Shown here: positions 49,280 to 58,007 of the stretch, in pieces
Numbering within the stretch: the first letter of the stretch is position 1
How the letters are laid out: each line of letters opens with the position of its first letter
Position numbers and translations under genes: made by a program
Source: Ereboglobus sp. PH5-10
GTDB taxonomy: Bacteria > Verrucomicrobiota > Verrucomicrobiia > Opitutales > Opitutaceae
Assembly (NCBI RefSeq): GCF_029504735.1
Contig: NZ_JAQFIP010000006.1
Coordinates: 1-64,000 of the forward strand
Direction: 5' to 3'
Length of the DNA stretch: 64,000 nt
Notes under the pieces: generated by a model
What the model was told of the DNA's origin: nothing
Database searches by the model: none
Seen by the model: only the letters and a program-made list of their open reading frames with translations

Positions 49280-49654
49280 GTGAAGATTCCACGCATCAAC
49301 GCCTTTTTTCTCGCGATCATAGCGACCGTAATGCTTGTCGCGGCGGGCTACTTTGGCTGGCGGTATGTCGAGCTGCGCCGCCAGAACGCGGAGCTCCAAC
49401 GCAACAAGGACCGGCTTTCCACGCTCTTTGACGAGCAAAAAGAAAAGCTGCGCGAAAGCCAGCGCATCCTCGATCGCCTGAGCAAGGACCCCGAGTTCGT
49501 CGAGATGATCATCCGCCGCCGCCTCGGCTACGCCAAGCCCGGCGAGGTGATTTATAACTTCGAGGAACCCGCGCCCGGAGATCCCCTGCCCGCGCCCGCG
49601 CCGGTCGAAAACATTCCCGCCCCGCCGCCACCGCAACAGCAACCGCAGCGTTGA
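49280..49654 (+). CDS. Septum formation initiator-type (FtsB/DivIC-like) protein
   Basis: 124 residues from GTG 49280. Short cytoplasmic tail, one TM (AFFLAIIATVMLVAAGYFGW), then a coiled coil (VELRRQNAELQRNKDRLSTLFDEQKEKLRESQRILDRL) and a conserved FtsB-like FVEMIIRRRLGYAKPGEVIYNF; the C-terminus is Pro/Gln-rich. FtsB-type proteins bridge FtsL and FtsQ at the divisome. Size and order match. The gene lies alone, upstream of the pyrophosphorylase gene. Confidence 0.85.
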   Translation: MKIPRINAFFLAIIATVMLVAAGYFGWRYVELRRQNAELQRNKDRLSTLFDEQKEKLRESQRILDRLSKDPEFVEMIIRRRLGYAKPGEVIYNFEEPAPGDPLPAPAPVENIPAPPPPQQQPQR

Positions 49655-49830
49655 GGACTGGCGCGATTTTTAATGCGCGCGTGTTTGCCGGCTGATTTGC
49701 GCGCGTGAATTTTTGAGGGGAACCATTGGTGGCCGGTTCGGGCTTCGCGTGCGTCATATAAGCATTGCACCCGCGCATGTGTTTTTTTGAATACACCCTC
49801 ACGCTAAACATCGGACAACAACGACCGCCA

Positions 49831-51267
49831 ATGGCCACACCAGAAATCATCGAAGCCTTTCAACGCGCCGGGCAAGGACACGTCTTTGCCTTCTACAACG
49901 AACTCGCCCCCGCCGAACGCGAACGCCTCCTCGCTGACGCCGCCGAGATCGACCTCGCCGAAATCGCGCGCCTCCACAAGACGCTCGTCGCCGACGGAGC
50001 CTCCGCCGCGCTGAACCTCGAAGGCCTCGCCCCCGCGCCCTACGAACCGCTTCCCGAAAACGGCGGCGACACCGCCGCCTGGGCCGCCGCCAAAACCGCC
50101 GGCGAGGAGGCGCTCCGCGCCGGACGCGTCGCCGCCTTCGTCGTTGCCGGCGGCCAGGGCACGCGCCTCGGCTACAACGGCCCGAAGGGCTCCTTCCCCG
50201 TCACCCCGCTCAAAAACAAAACCCTCTTCCAAGTCTTCGCCGAAAAAATCCGCGCCGCGGGCCTTCGCTACGGAAAACCCATCCACTGGTTCATCATGAC
50301 CAGCCACGCGAACCACGCCGCCACCGAGGCCTTCTTCAAGCAGCACGACTACTTCGGCCTCGCGCCCGCCCGCGTGCATCTTTTCCGCCAGGGCCGCATG
50401 CCCGCGATTTCGCCCGACGGCAAAATCCTCCTCGAAACCAAGTCCGCCATCGCCATGTCCCCCGACGGACACGGCGGCTCGCTCCGAGCCCTTCAGCGCA
50501 GCGGCGCGCTCGACATCATGCAGCGCGAAGGCATCGACATCCTCAGCTATTTCCAAGTCGACAATCCGCTCATCCGCATCATCGACCCCGCCTTCATCGG
50601 CTGGCACCTCGCCCGCCGCTCCGAAATGTCCTCGAAAATGATTCCCAAGGCCTACGCCGAGGAAAAAGTCGGACACTTCTGCACGCAAAACGACCGCACC
50701 GTCGTCATCGAATACTCCGACCTCCCGATGGAAATGCAGCGCGAAACCGATCCCGCCACCGGCAAACTCCGCTACATCGCCGGCAGCATCGCGATCCACA
50801 TTTTGGACACGCAATTCATCCGTCGCATGGCGGGGGGAGCCGCCGGCGGCCACGAAGTCGCGCTCCCCTTCCACCGCGCCGATAAAAAAATCCCCACGAT
50901 CGACGCCGACGGCAACCCCGTGAAACCCGACAAGCCCAACGGCATAAAATTCGAAATGTTCGTCTTCGACGCCGTCCCTCACGCCAAGAACGCCGTCATC
51001 ATCGAAACCCGCCGCGCCGACGATTTCAGCCCGGTGAAAAACGCCGAGGGCCTGGACTCGCCCAAAACCTGCCGCGACGACCAGCTCCGCCAGTTCGCCC
51101 GCTGGTTAAGGCAAGTCGGCGCGCCCGTCGAAACCGACGCCACCGGCCTGCCCAACATCACCGTGGAAGTGTCGCCGCTTTTTGGATACGACGAGGAAAC
51201 CTTCGCCCAATCCTGGAACCGCCTCCCCACCAAACCCGCCATCGCCGACGGACTGTATCTCGAATAA
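49831..51267 (+). CDS. UDP-sugar/UDP-N-acetylhexosamine pyrophosphorylase (UDPGP family, eukaryote-like)
   Basis: 478 residues from ATG 49831. Nucleotide-binding loop VVAGGQGTRLGYNGPKGSFPVTP, substrate segments FIMTSHANHAATEAFF and SPDGHGGSLRAL, then YFQVDNPLIRIIDPAFIGWH and a conserved late KFEMFVFDAVPHAKN. Matches the UAP1/AGX branch rather than GalU or GlmU; forms UDP-GlcNAc, UDP-Glc or a related sugar from UTP and sugar-1-phosphate. The next gene encodes the phosphosugar mutase that would supply its substrate. Confidence 0.92.
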   Translation: MATPEIIEAFQRAGQGHVFAFYNELAPAERERLLADAAEIDLAEIARLHKTLVADGASAALNLEGLAPAPYEPLPENGGDTAAWAAAKTAGEEALRAGRVAAFVVAGGQGTRLGYNGPKGSFPVTPLKNKTLFQVFAEKIRAAGLRYGKPIHWFIMTSHANHAATEAFFKQHDYFGLAPARVHLFRQGRMPAISPDGKILLETKSAIAMSPDGHGGSLRALQRSGALDIMQREGIDILSYFQVDNPLIRIIDPAFIGWHLARRSEMSSKMIPKAYAEEKVGHFCTQNDRTVVIEYSDLPMEMQRETDPATGKLRYIAGSIAIHILDTQFIRRMAGGAAGGHEVALPFHRADKKIPTIDADGNPVKPDKPNGIKFEMFVFDAVPHAKNAVIIETRRADDFSPVKNAEGLDSPKTCRDDQLRQFARWLRQVGAPVETDATGLPNITVEVSPLFGYDEETFAQSWNRLPTKPAIADGLYLE

Positions 51268-51275
51268 TTTTTTAA

Positions 51276-51350
51276 TTAACCACGGAGAGCACGGAGAAAC
51301 ACAGAGAAAAAAACTCTAACTCCGTGCCCCTCCGTGCTCTCCGTGGTTAA
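51276..51350. repeat. Palindromic repeat, family C (21-bp arms)
   Basis: Perfect 21-bp inverted arms at 51276-51296 and 51330-51350 (core CCACGGAGAGCACGGAG) separated by 33 bp that contain partial copies of the same motif. Dispersed repeats with this look occur in many Planctomycetota/Verrucomicrobiota genomes. Confidence 0.85.
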
Positions 51351-51354
51351 AACA

Positions 51355-51382
51355 ATTCCGCATTCCGAAATCCGCATTCCCA
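51355..51382 (+). repeat. Heptanucleotide repeat running into a start codon
   Basis: Consecutive heptamers ATTCCGC, ATTCCGA, AATCCGC and ATTCCCA; the last A is the first base of the phosphosugar mutase ATG. The repeat occupies the place of the ribosome-binding site. Confidence 0.8.
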
Positions 51383-53361
51383 TGAGCACTCTCAAAAAAA
51401 TCCAAGCCGCCGCCAAGTCCGGCGCGCTCCTCCCCTCCACCGCCGCCAACCTCGCCGACTGGCTCGCCGCGTCACTCCCCGAATGGGCCGTCGCCAGCAT
51501 CGGTGAGCTCGTTGAAAAACAAGCCTGGCCTGAACTCAACGACCGCTTTTACCGCTACCTCGAATTCGGCACCGGCGGCATGCGCGGACGCACCATCGGC
51601 GCCGTTCCCGCCGCCGCCGAAACCGGCAAGCTCTCGCCGCTCGGCACACCCGAGCACGCCGCCATCGGCAGCAACGTCCTCAACGACTTCACGCTCATCC
51701 GCGCCGTCATCGGCCTCTACCGCTACACGGCGAAATTCCTTGCCGCGCAAAACCGCGCCGACTCGCCCAAACTCGTCATCGCGCACGACGTGCGCCACTT
51801 CTCGCGCCACTTCTGCGAACTCGCCGCCTCCACCTGGACGCGCCTCGGCGGCACCGCCTGCATCTTCGACGGCCCGCGCTCCACGCCGCAACTCAGCTTC
51901 AGCGTCCGCCACCTCAAGGCCCACGCCGGCGTCGTCATCACCGCCAGCCACAACCCCCCGCACGACAACGGCTTCAAGGCCTACTTCGAGGACGGCGCGC
52001 AAGTCATCGCCCCGCACGACAAAGGCATCGTCGCCGAAGTCAACGCCGTCCCCCTCTCCGAACTCGGCGCCTACCTCGACAAAGACCTCGCGCGCGTCAT
52101 CACGCTCACGCCCGCCGCCGATGCCGCCTACCACGCCGTCGCCGCCGAGTCCGTCATCGACAAAACCGTTTTCAAAAAAGCGAAACTCAAAGTCGCCTTC
52201 ACCAACATCCACGGCACCGGCGCCATCGCATCCGTTCCCCTCCTCAAAGCCGCCGGCGCGCTCGTCACCCACGTCCCGCAACAAGCCGCGCAAGACCCGC
52301 GCTTCCCCACCGTCAAATCGCCCAACCCCGAAAACGCCGAGGCGCTCTCCATCGCCGTCGCCCTCGCCGAGAAAAATAAACTCGACGTCGTCCTTGCCAC
52401 CGACCCCGACTGCGACCGCATGGGCGTCGCCGTGCGCAACAAAGCCGGCAAAATGGAACTCCTCACCGGCAACCAAGTCGGCGCGCTCTTTGCCGACTAC
52501 CGCATCACGAAACTCAAACAGCTCGGCCGCATCCCGAAAAAAGGCGGGAAAAACATTGCCCTCATCAAAACCTTCGTGACGACCCCGCTCCAGGACGCCA
52601 TTGGCGCGGCCCACGGCGTGAAAGTCATCAACACCCTCACCGGCTTCAAATGGATCGCCGCAAAAATCCGACGCTACGAGGAACAACTCAAGGCGAGCCT
52701 CCTCGCCAAGGAAGGCATCGCGCTCGACTACGACCGCACCCCGCACGCCACCCGCGCCAAACTCCTCCAAAAACACAGCACCTACTTCATCTTTGGAAAC
52801 GAGGAAAGCTACGGCTACCTCGACGGCGACGACGTGCGTGACAAGGACGGCAACACCGCCTGCCTCATGTTCGCCGAACTCTGCGCCTACGTGAAATCGC
52901 GCAAACTCACCGTGCCCGAATACCTTGATGAAATCTACCGCAAGCACGGTTACTTCATGGAAGGCGTGATCAACATCTACTATGAAGGCGCGACCGGCGC
53001 GGCGAAAATCAAGCGCATCCTGGAAACCTACCGCGCGCGCCCCCCGAAAAAATTCGGCGACATCGCGGTGAAGAAATTCCAGGACTTCGGACGCGCGAAA
53101 ATCCTCGACGCCGACGGCGAGCGCATCCCCGCGCAAGACCTCTATTTCGTGACCCTCGCCAACGGCTACACCTTCGCCGCCCGCGGCAGCGGCACCGAGC
53201 CAAAAATCAAGTTCTACATCTTCGCCAACGCAAAGAATCAGAAACCGGTAAAAGGCAAAAAGAAACCCACCCTCGCCGAAACGAAAGCCGCCGTAAAAGC
53301 CGAGCTGGAACGCGTAAAAACCCTAATCGAAACCGACGCAAGAAACCGCGCGGAATCATAA
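51382..53361 (+). CDS. Phosphosugar mutase (phosphoglucomutase/phosphomannomutase, PgcA-like)
   Basis: 659 residues from ATG 51382. Alpha-D-phosphohexomutase domains: LEFGTGGMRGRTIG (domain entry), the phosphoserine loop TASHNPPHDNGFK, metal loop DPDCDRMG, sugar loop GNEESYGYLDGDDV and phosphate-binding RGSGTEPKIKF. Converts glucose-6-P and glucose-1-P. Together with the pyrophosphorylase just upstream it forms a route to nucleotide sugars. The tail (KGKKKPTLAETKAAVKAELE) is Lys/Ala-rich. No clear ribosome site; see the heptamer repeat. Confidence 0.95.
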   Translation: MSTLKKIQAAAKSGALLPSTAANLADWLAASLPEWAVASIGELVEKQAWPELNDRFYRYLEFGTGGMRGRTIGAVPAAAETGKLSPLGTPEHAAIGSNVLNDFTLIRAVIGLYRYTAKFLAAQNRADSPKLVIAHDVRHFSRHFCELAASTWTRLGGTACIFDGPRSTPQLSFSVRHLKAHAGVVITASHNPPHDNGFKAYFEDGAQVIAPHDKGIVAEVNAVPLSELGAYLDKDLARVITLTPAADAAYHAVAAESVIDKTVFKKAKLKVAFTNIHGTGAIASVPLLKAAGALVTHVPQQAAQDPRFPTVKSPNPENAEALSIAVALAEKNKLDVVLATDPDCDRMGVAVRNKAGKMELLTGNQVGALFADYRITKLKQLGRIPKKGGKNIALIKTFVTTPLQDAIGAAHGVKVINTLTGFKWIAAKIRRYEEQLKASLLAKEGIALDYDRTPHATRAKLLQKHSTYFIFGNEESYGYLDGDDVRDKDGNTACLMFAELCAYVKSRKLTVPEYLDEIYRKHGYFMEGVINIYYEGATGAAKIKRILETYRARPPKKFGDIAVKKFQDFGRAKILDADGERIPAQDLYFVTLANGYTFAARGSGTEPKIKFYIFANAKNQKPVKGKKKPTLAETKAAVKAELERVKTLIETDARNRAES

Positions 53362-53377
53362 TGTTCATTGCGCATCC

Positions 53378-53485
53378 CGTAGGGGCGCACCTCGCGTGCG
53401 CCCTCGTTTACGCAGACGTTGCGACCACGCACGCAAAGAGTTTTCGCATACAAGGGAGCGCTGCAAGGCGCGCCCCTTCATGCGC
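53378..53485. repeat. REP-like element related to family A
   Basis: Starts with the family A-type GTAGGGGCGC lead, hairpin GGGCGCAC/GTGCGCCC (53384-53404 region), and ends near 53485 with a partly inverted AGGGAGCGCTGCAAGGCGCG/CCCCT stretch. Lies between the convergent mutase and RCC1 genes. Confidence 0.65.
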
Positions 53486-53487
53486 CT

Positions 53488-55017
53488 TCAAAATAACGCC
53501 TGAAATTTCCTGACGCGACGCAGCGCGAACATCACGCCAACAACGCCGAGCCAGAGCAAGCTGGGCGCGCCACCGCCACCGCCGCCGGAGCTATTATTAT
53601 TATTTCCATTATTGCCGCCAACAGAGACGGTGAGCACCGCAGCGTTACTGGTAACGAACCCCAGCATGTTGCTTACGACAACCGTATAACTCCCTCCATC
53701 TGATGCCTTCACGCTTGGAATCGTGTAAGTGGCACTTGTGGCACCGAGGATAGCCTCATTGTTTTTCTTCCACTGGTAGGTGGGGGTTGGCCCCGTGGCG
53801 ACAACAGTAAAAGTCGCCGAGCGGCCTTCAAAAATGGTTTGACTGACAGGTTGGGTGGCAATTACAGGCAGACTATCCCCAGCAATATACACTGGGATGG
53901 CACTTTGACTCGGGAGCGCGGCCGCGCCCAACTGGCCGGAGACGTTACTTCCCATGCTCCAAAGTGAACCGTCAGCCTTTACAAAAAGGCTGTGATGCCA
54001 CCCGGCAGCGATAACACAACCATCGGTGGTTACTTGCACAGGGCTGTTCCGCTTCGTGGTTGTGCTGTCGCCCAATTGACCATGGATATTATTGCCCATT
54101 GCCCAGAGTGTGCCGTCGGTTTTCACAAAAAGGCTATGGCTCCACCCAGCGGCCACAAAGTCGACACCGGTGGCTATTTGCACAGCTTCGCCTTGTCCCA
54201 TGTAGGTGCCGTCACCCAACTGTCCATCGATATTCCAGCCCATGGCCCAAAGCTCGCCGTTGGTTTTTACAAAAAGGGTGTGATTCCATCCGGCGGCTAT
54301 TTCAAGAACATCGGTGGCTATTTGTTCGGGGGTGAGGAATTTGTCATCAAGGACGTCTGGATAATAGTCCGCGGAGTCGACGCCCAACTGTCCCGTGCCG
54401 TTATATCCCATTGCCCAAAGGGTGCCATCGGTTTTCAGAAACAGGCTATGATTGCCTCCGGCGGCCACGGCAACAACATTGGTTGCTACTTGCACAGGTG
54501 TGTTGTGAACATTCAGGGTGCCATCGCCCAACTGTCCGAATTCGTTGTATCCCATGGCCCAGAGAGTGCCGTCACTCTTCACATACAGACTGTGCCATCT
54601 TCCGGCGGCCACGGCAAAAACATCGGTGTCTATTTGCACGGGAGTATTGATATCCTTGGTGTCGTCGTTGCCCAATTGTCCTGTGGCGTTGAGTCCCGTT
54701 GCCCAGAGAGTGCCATCGTTTTTAACAAACAGACTGTGTTTAGATCCGGCAGCCACAGTAATAACATTGGAGGCCACTTGCACGGGAGTATTTCGCCTTG
54801 TGTAGGTGCCGTCACCTAATTCGCCTTTGTCATTATTCCCCATCGCCCAAAGGGTGCCATCATTAGTCACAAACAGGCTGTGCCCTTCGCCACCTGCTAT
54901 TTTGATAACATTGGCGGCGTTTGCCTGCGATGTGGCAACGGCGAGAATGCAAACTGTGAAAAACAAAGGTCGGAGGATGTATAACACTGGTGCTTTGGTG
55001 AATATTGGGCGTTTCAT
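53488..55017 (-). CDS. Secreted RCC1-repeat (seven-bladed) protein with Ig-like domain and sorting tail
   Basis: 509 residues from ATG 55017. Signal peptide (FFTVCILAVATSQANA), then seven RCC1 blades with the pattern LFVKxDGTLWAMGxNxxGQLGDG; seven is one complete propeller. Next is an Ig-like domain (PVIATQPVSQTIFEGRSATFTV to NAAVLTVS), a Gly/Asn linker, then SGGGGGGAPS, a TM (LLWLGVVGVMFAL) and Arg-rich RRVRK. The tail is tripartite like exosortase substrates. RCC1 in bacteria is a protein- or ligand-binding scaffold; target unknown. Paralogue of the next gene. Confidence 0.85.
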   Translation of the reverse strand: MKRPIFTKAPVLYILRPLFFTVCILAVATSQANAANVIKIAGGEGHSLFVTNDGTLWAMGNNDKGELGDGTYTRRNTPVQVASNVITVAAGSKHSLFVKNDGTLWATGLNATGQLGNDDTKDINTPVQIDTDVFAVAAGRWHSLYVKSDGTLWAMGYNEFGQLGDGTLNVHNTPVQVATNVVAVAAGGNHSLFLKTDGTLWAMGYNGTGQLGVDSADYYPDVLDDKFLTPEQIATDVLEIAAGWNHTLFVKTNGELWAMGWNIDGQLGDGTYMGQGEAVQIATGVDFVAAGWSHSLFVKTDGTLWAMGNNIHGQLGDSTTTKRNSPVQVTTDGCVIAAGWHHSLFVKADGSLWSMGSNVSGQLGAAALPSQSAIPVYIAGDSLPVIATQPVSQTIFEGRSATFTVVATGPTPTYQWKKNNEAILGATSATYTIPSVKASDGGSYTVVVSNMLGFVTSNAAVLTVSVGGNNGNNNNSSGGGGGGAPSLLWLGVVGVMFALRRVRKFQALF

Positions 55018-55142
55018 GTGTAAGTGGCGATATGGGGTGTTTTCGACTGGTGGATTGATGATTTGTTGCCGAATTTGTCCGAAAGGATTCACACGCAGGG
55101 CGTATTTTCAAGCAGGTAATAGCCCGGTCAGCCTTAGCGGGA

Positions 55143-57770
55143 CTATGCTCTCTTTGATGCGCGGCGAAGCGCGAACAGCGCGGCAACCGCAGCGAGCCAG
55201 AGCAGGCTGGGAGCGCCGCCGCCTCCGCCACCGCTGGAACTCCCGTCGTTGTTGTTATTTCCACCATTGCCACCGGAGCCGTCGCCGACGGTGAGCGTGG
55301 CAGCGAAGCTGGTAACGGAGCCTTTTGAGTTGGTGGCAACGCAACGATATTGCATGCCGCTTAGTTTGGTGGTGGCCGCGGTGATGACGAGCGTGTCGGT
55401 GGTGGCGCCACTGTAGAGAGCGGAGTCTGAAATATCCGCCCAAGACCTGCCGTTGGCCGAGGATTGCCAGCGCAATGACGGCGCAGGATCGCCCGAAGCG
55501 GCAACGGTGAATGTGACATTCCAGCCAGGCGAAACGGTCTGCGTGGCGGGTTGCGTCTTGATTGCAGGGCCGTCCCCAATGATATGAAAGGGGATGTTTG
55601 AATCCGCGCTCACGCCATCCCCCAGCTGCCCGTAGAAATTGTATCCCGTTACCCAAAGCGTGCCGTCTTTTTTAATAAACAGGCTGTGATTATATCCAGC
55701 GGCGATGTCTTTGATATCGGTGGCGACTTGCACAGGGCAGGAGCGGGCACGAACTACACGAGTTCCGTCACCCAACTGTCCGTAAAAATTGTTTCCCATA
55801 GCCCAAAGCGTGCCGTCGGTTTTTATAAATAAACTGTGATATTTTCCGGCAACCACGGCACTGACGTTGGCGACTACTGGCTCATAATAGTCGTTGTCTC
55901 TAGTGGAGACACGGCCATTGCCCAACTGGCCGTATCCGTTGTGTCCCTTAGTCCAAAGCGTGCCACTGTTTTCCAAAAACATGCTATGCAGTGATCCGGC
56001 AGCCACGGTGGAAAAGGAGAAAATAGATAATACATCTCTGGGCATATATGGAGAAATCCCCGAATTAGCCCCCAACTGGTCATAGGAATTGTCTCCCATG
56101 CTCCAGAGCGAGCCGTCATTTTTCACAAACAGACTGTGAAACTCTCCAGCGGCGATGGTGGAAACATTACTGTCCACTTGCACGGGTGTGATTTTATCCT
56201 CTTGTGTGCCATCCCCCAACTCGCCGTGGAAATTGTTACCCATGGCCCAAAGCGAACCGTCGTTTTTCACAAACAGGCTGTGATATCCGCCCCCCGCGAT
56301 GGCGATGACGCCGGTGGCCACTCGCACCGGTGTTTTTCGATCTGTGGTCGTGCCATCTCCCAATTGTCCGTAAACGTTGAGCCCCGTGGCCCAAAGTGAA
56401 CCGTCATTTTTCACATACAGGCTATGATATTTCCCCGCGGCCGCGGCGATGACGCCGGTGGCTATTCGCACAGGCGTGCTTCGATCCGTGGTCGTGCCAT
56501 CTCCCAACTGTCCGTAAAAGTTGAGCCCCATGGCCCAAAGCGTGCCGTTATCCTTCAAAAACAGGCTGTGAAGCTCACCGGCACTTGCCGCAATGACGTT
56601 GGTGGCCACTTGCGCGGGAGTGCTCCGGCCCGTGTTGGCGCCGTCCCCCAATTGGCCCGCGTCGTTATATCCCATGCCCCAAAGCGAACCGTCGCTCCTC
56701 ACAAACAGACTGTGACGACTGCCGGCAGCCACGGCAGTGACGCCGGTTGTCACTTGCACAGGCGTGCCGCGAATTTCGCCGAGGCCATCTATATTCCCCA
56801 GACGACCCGAGGTGTTGTCTCCCATGGCCCAGAGAGAGCCGTCGTTTTTTACAAACAGGCTGTGGTTGTATCCGGCGGCCACGGCAACGACACCAGTGGC
56901 TATCTGCATATTGGCAATGGAAACATCATCCATTGGTCTGCTGTATAACGAGTTGTCTTTGTAATATCCCATGCCCCAAAGCGAACCGTCGTTTTTTATA
57001 TACAGGCCGTGATATTTTCCCGCAGCCACGGCAGCGACATCGGAGGCCACTTGTTTGGGGGTAAAAGCAGTGGGCGCCTCGGAATCATCTGATATCGAAG
57101 TGCCGTCAAGCAGGTAAAACCAGTGCCCGTAGACAACGCTGTATCCCATGGTCCAAAGCGTGCCATCGGTTTTCACAAACAAGGTGTGATATTCCCCGGT
57201 GGCCACGGCCACAACGTCCGTGGCCACTTGCACCGGCAGCCTATAATCCGAAGTTGGAGCATCCCCTAATGGCCCCAAGTTGTTATATCCCATGCCCCAA
57301 AGCGAGCCGTCGTTTTTCAGAAACAGACTGTGGTTGTTTCCGGCTGTCACAGAAGAGACATTCGTAGCCACCTGCACGGGTGTTCTTTGTATCGTTGTCG
57401 TGCCATTGCCCAATTGGGCGTCATAGTTGCCGCCCATGGCCCAAAGCGTGCCGTCACTCTTCACAAACAGACTATGGTAATAGCCGGCAGCCACATCAAT
57501 AACACCGGTGGCTATTTGCACTGGCGTGCTTCGATTTACAAGATATCCGGAAGAGCCATCGCCCAGCTGCCCCTCGCTATTATCGCCCATTGCCCAAAGC
57601 ACGCCGTCATCGGTTATATACAGCGTGTGATTGTAGCCAGTGGCGACCTTGATAATTTTGGCGGCGTTCACCTGTGGCGCGGTGGCGGCCAAGGCCAGAA
57701 GGCAGATGCAGGAAGCCAGAACGTGAAGAATGGAACGCGGAGGCATTTTTGTGAAGGCGAGGAGTTTCAT
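55143..57770 (-). CDS. Secreted RCC1-repeat (14-repeat, two-propeller) protein with sorting tail
   Basis: 875 residues from ATG 57770; an upstream ATG at 58007 is rejected because it precedes the signal peptide (SILHVLASCICLLALAATAPQVNA). Fourteen RCC1 units of the LFVKNDGSLWAMGxN type: twice seven, so two tandem propellers are predicted. Some units are degenerate (LWTMGYSVVYGHW, LWGMGYYKDNSLY). Then an Ig-like domain (TQPATQTVSPGWNVTFTVAASG), Gly/Asn linker, SGGGGGGAPS, TM (LLWLAAVAALFAL) and RRASKRA. The same sorting tail as its neighbour supports a shared surface-anchoring or export route. Confidence 0.85.
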   Translation of the reverse strand: MKLLAFTKMPPRSILHVLASCICLLALAATAPQVNAAKIIKVATGYNHTLYITDDGVLWAMGDNSEGQLGDGSSGYLVNRSTPVQIATGVIDVAAGYYHSLFVKSDGTLWAMGGNYDAQLGNGTTTIQRTPVQVATNVSSVTAGNNHSLFLKNDGSLWGMGYNNLGPLGDAPTSDYRLPVQVATDVVAVATGEYHTLFVKTDGTLWTMGYSVVYGHWFYLLDGTSISDDSEAPTAFTPKQVASDVAAVAAGKYHGLYIKNDGSLWGMGYYKDNSLYSRPMDDVSIANMQIATGVVAVAAGYNHSLFVKNDGSLWAMGDNTSGRLGNIDGLGEIRGTPVQVTTGVTAVAAGSRHSLFVRSDGSLWGMGYNDAGQLGDGANTGRSTPAQVATNVIAASAGELHSLFLKDNGTLWAMGLNFYGQLGDGTTTDRSTPVRIATGVIAAAAGKYHSLYVKNDGSLWATGLNVYGQLGDGTTTDRKTPVRVATGVIAIAGGGYHSLFVKNDGSLWAMGNNFHGELGDGTQEDKITPVQVDSNVSTIAAGEFHSLFVKNDGSLWSMGDNSYDQLGANSGISPYMPRDVLSIFSFSTVAAGSLHSMFLENSGTLWTKGHNGYGQLGNGRVSTRDNDYYEPVVANVSAVVAGKYHSLFIKTDGTLWAMGNNFYGQLGDGTRVVRARSCPVQVATDIKDIAAGYNHSLFIKKDGTLWVTGYNFYGQLGDGVSADSNIPFHIIGDGPAIKTQPATQTVSPGWNVTFTVAASGDPAPSLRWQSSANGRSWADISDSALYSGATTDTLVITAATTKLSGMQYRCVATNSKGSVTSFAATLTVGDGSGGNGGNNNNDGSSSGGGGGGAPSLLWLAAVAALFALRRASKRA
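55600..57660 (-). repeat. Tandem coding repeat array (RCC1 units)
   Basis: About 14 units of roughly 150 bp, recognisable at DNA level by the recurring plus-strand string AACAGGCTGTGATA or variants and GCCCAAAGCGAACCGTC or variants. These are coding repeats, not CRISPR. Confidence 0.85.
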
Positions 57771-58007
57771 GTGCGGGCGAGGTATGGGTTTTGCTTTCAA
57801 CAGCTGGTTCGGCGCCGAACCAGCACGAAATGATTCATGCGCGGAGAATGTTTTTGCAATCAGGAAATCCTGACGGTTGCCGGCCACCCGTCCGCGATTG
57901 CGCGCGGCCGGCCTCACGAAATTCCCGCCGCCATGCGATTTCCAAGCTTTGCAAGTGGCACGGAAAGCGTGCATTGATGTCTGTCTATCGCATTTGCCAT
58001 ATAACAC
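57771..58007. other. Divergent upstream region between RCC1 gene and ABC cassette
   Basis: 237 bp, non-coding; must contain promoters for both divergent genes. No motif identified with confidence. Confidence 0.45.

Noticed and set aside
51472-53136. 554-codon minus-strand frame over the phosphosugar mutase
   Set aside because: Antisense shadow of a strongly supported mutase gene; composition (Val/Gly/Glu/Asp) is typical of such artefacts.
55600-57660. Regularly spaced repeats that could suggest a CRISPR array
   Set aside because: Units of about 150 bp are in frame and encode RCC1 blades; there are no short repeats with unique spacers and no cas genes.
57771-58007. N-terminal extension of the large RCC1 protein from ATG 58007
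   Set aside because: The extra 79 residues precede an obvious signal peptide and show no similarity; start set at 57770.
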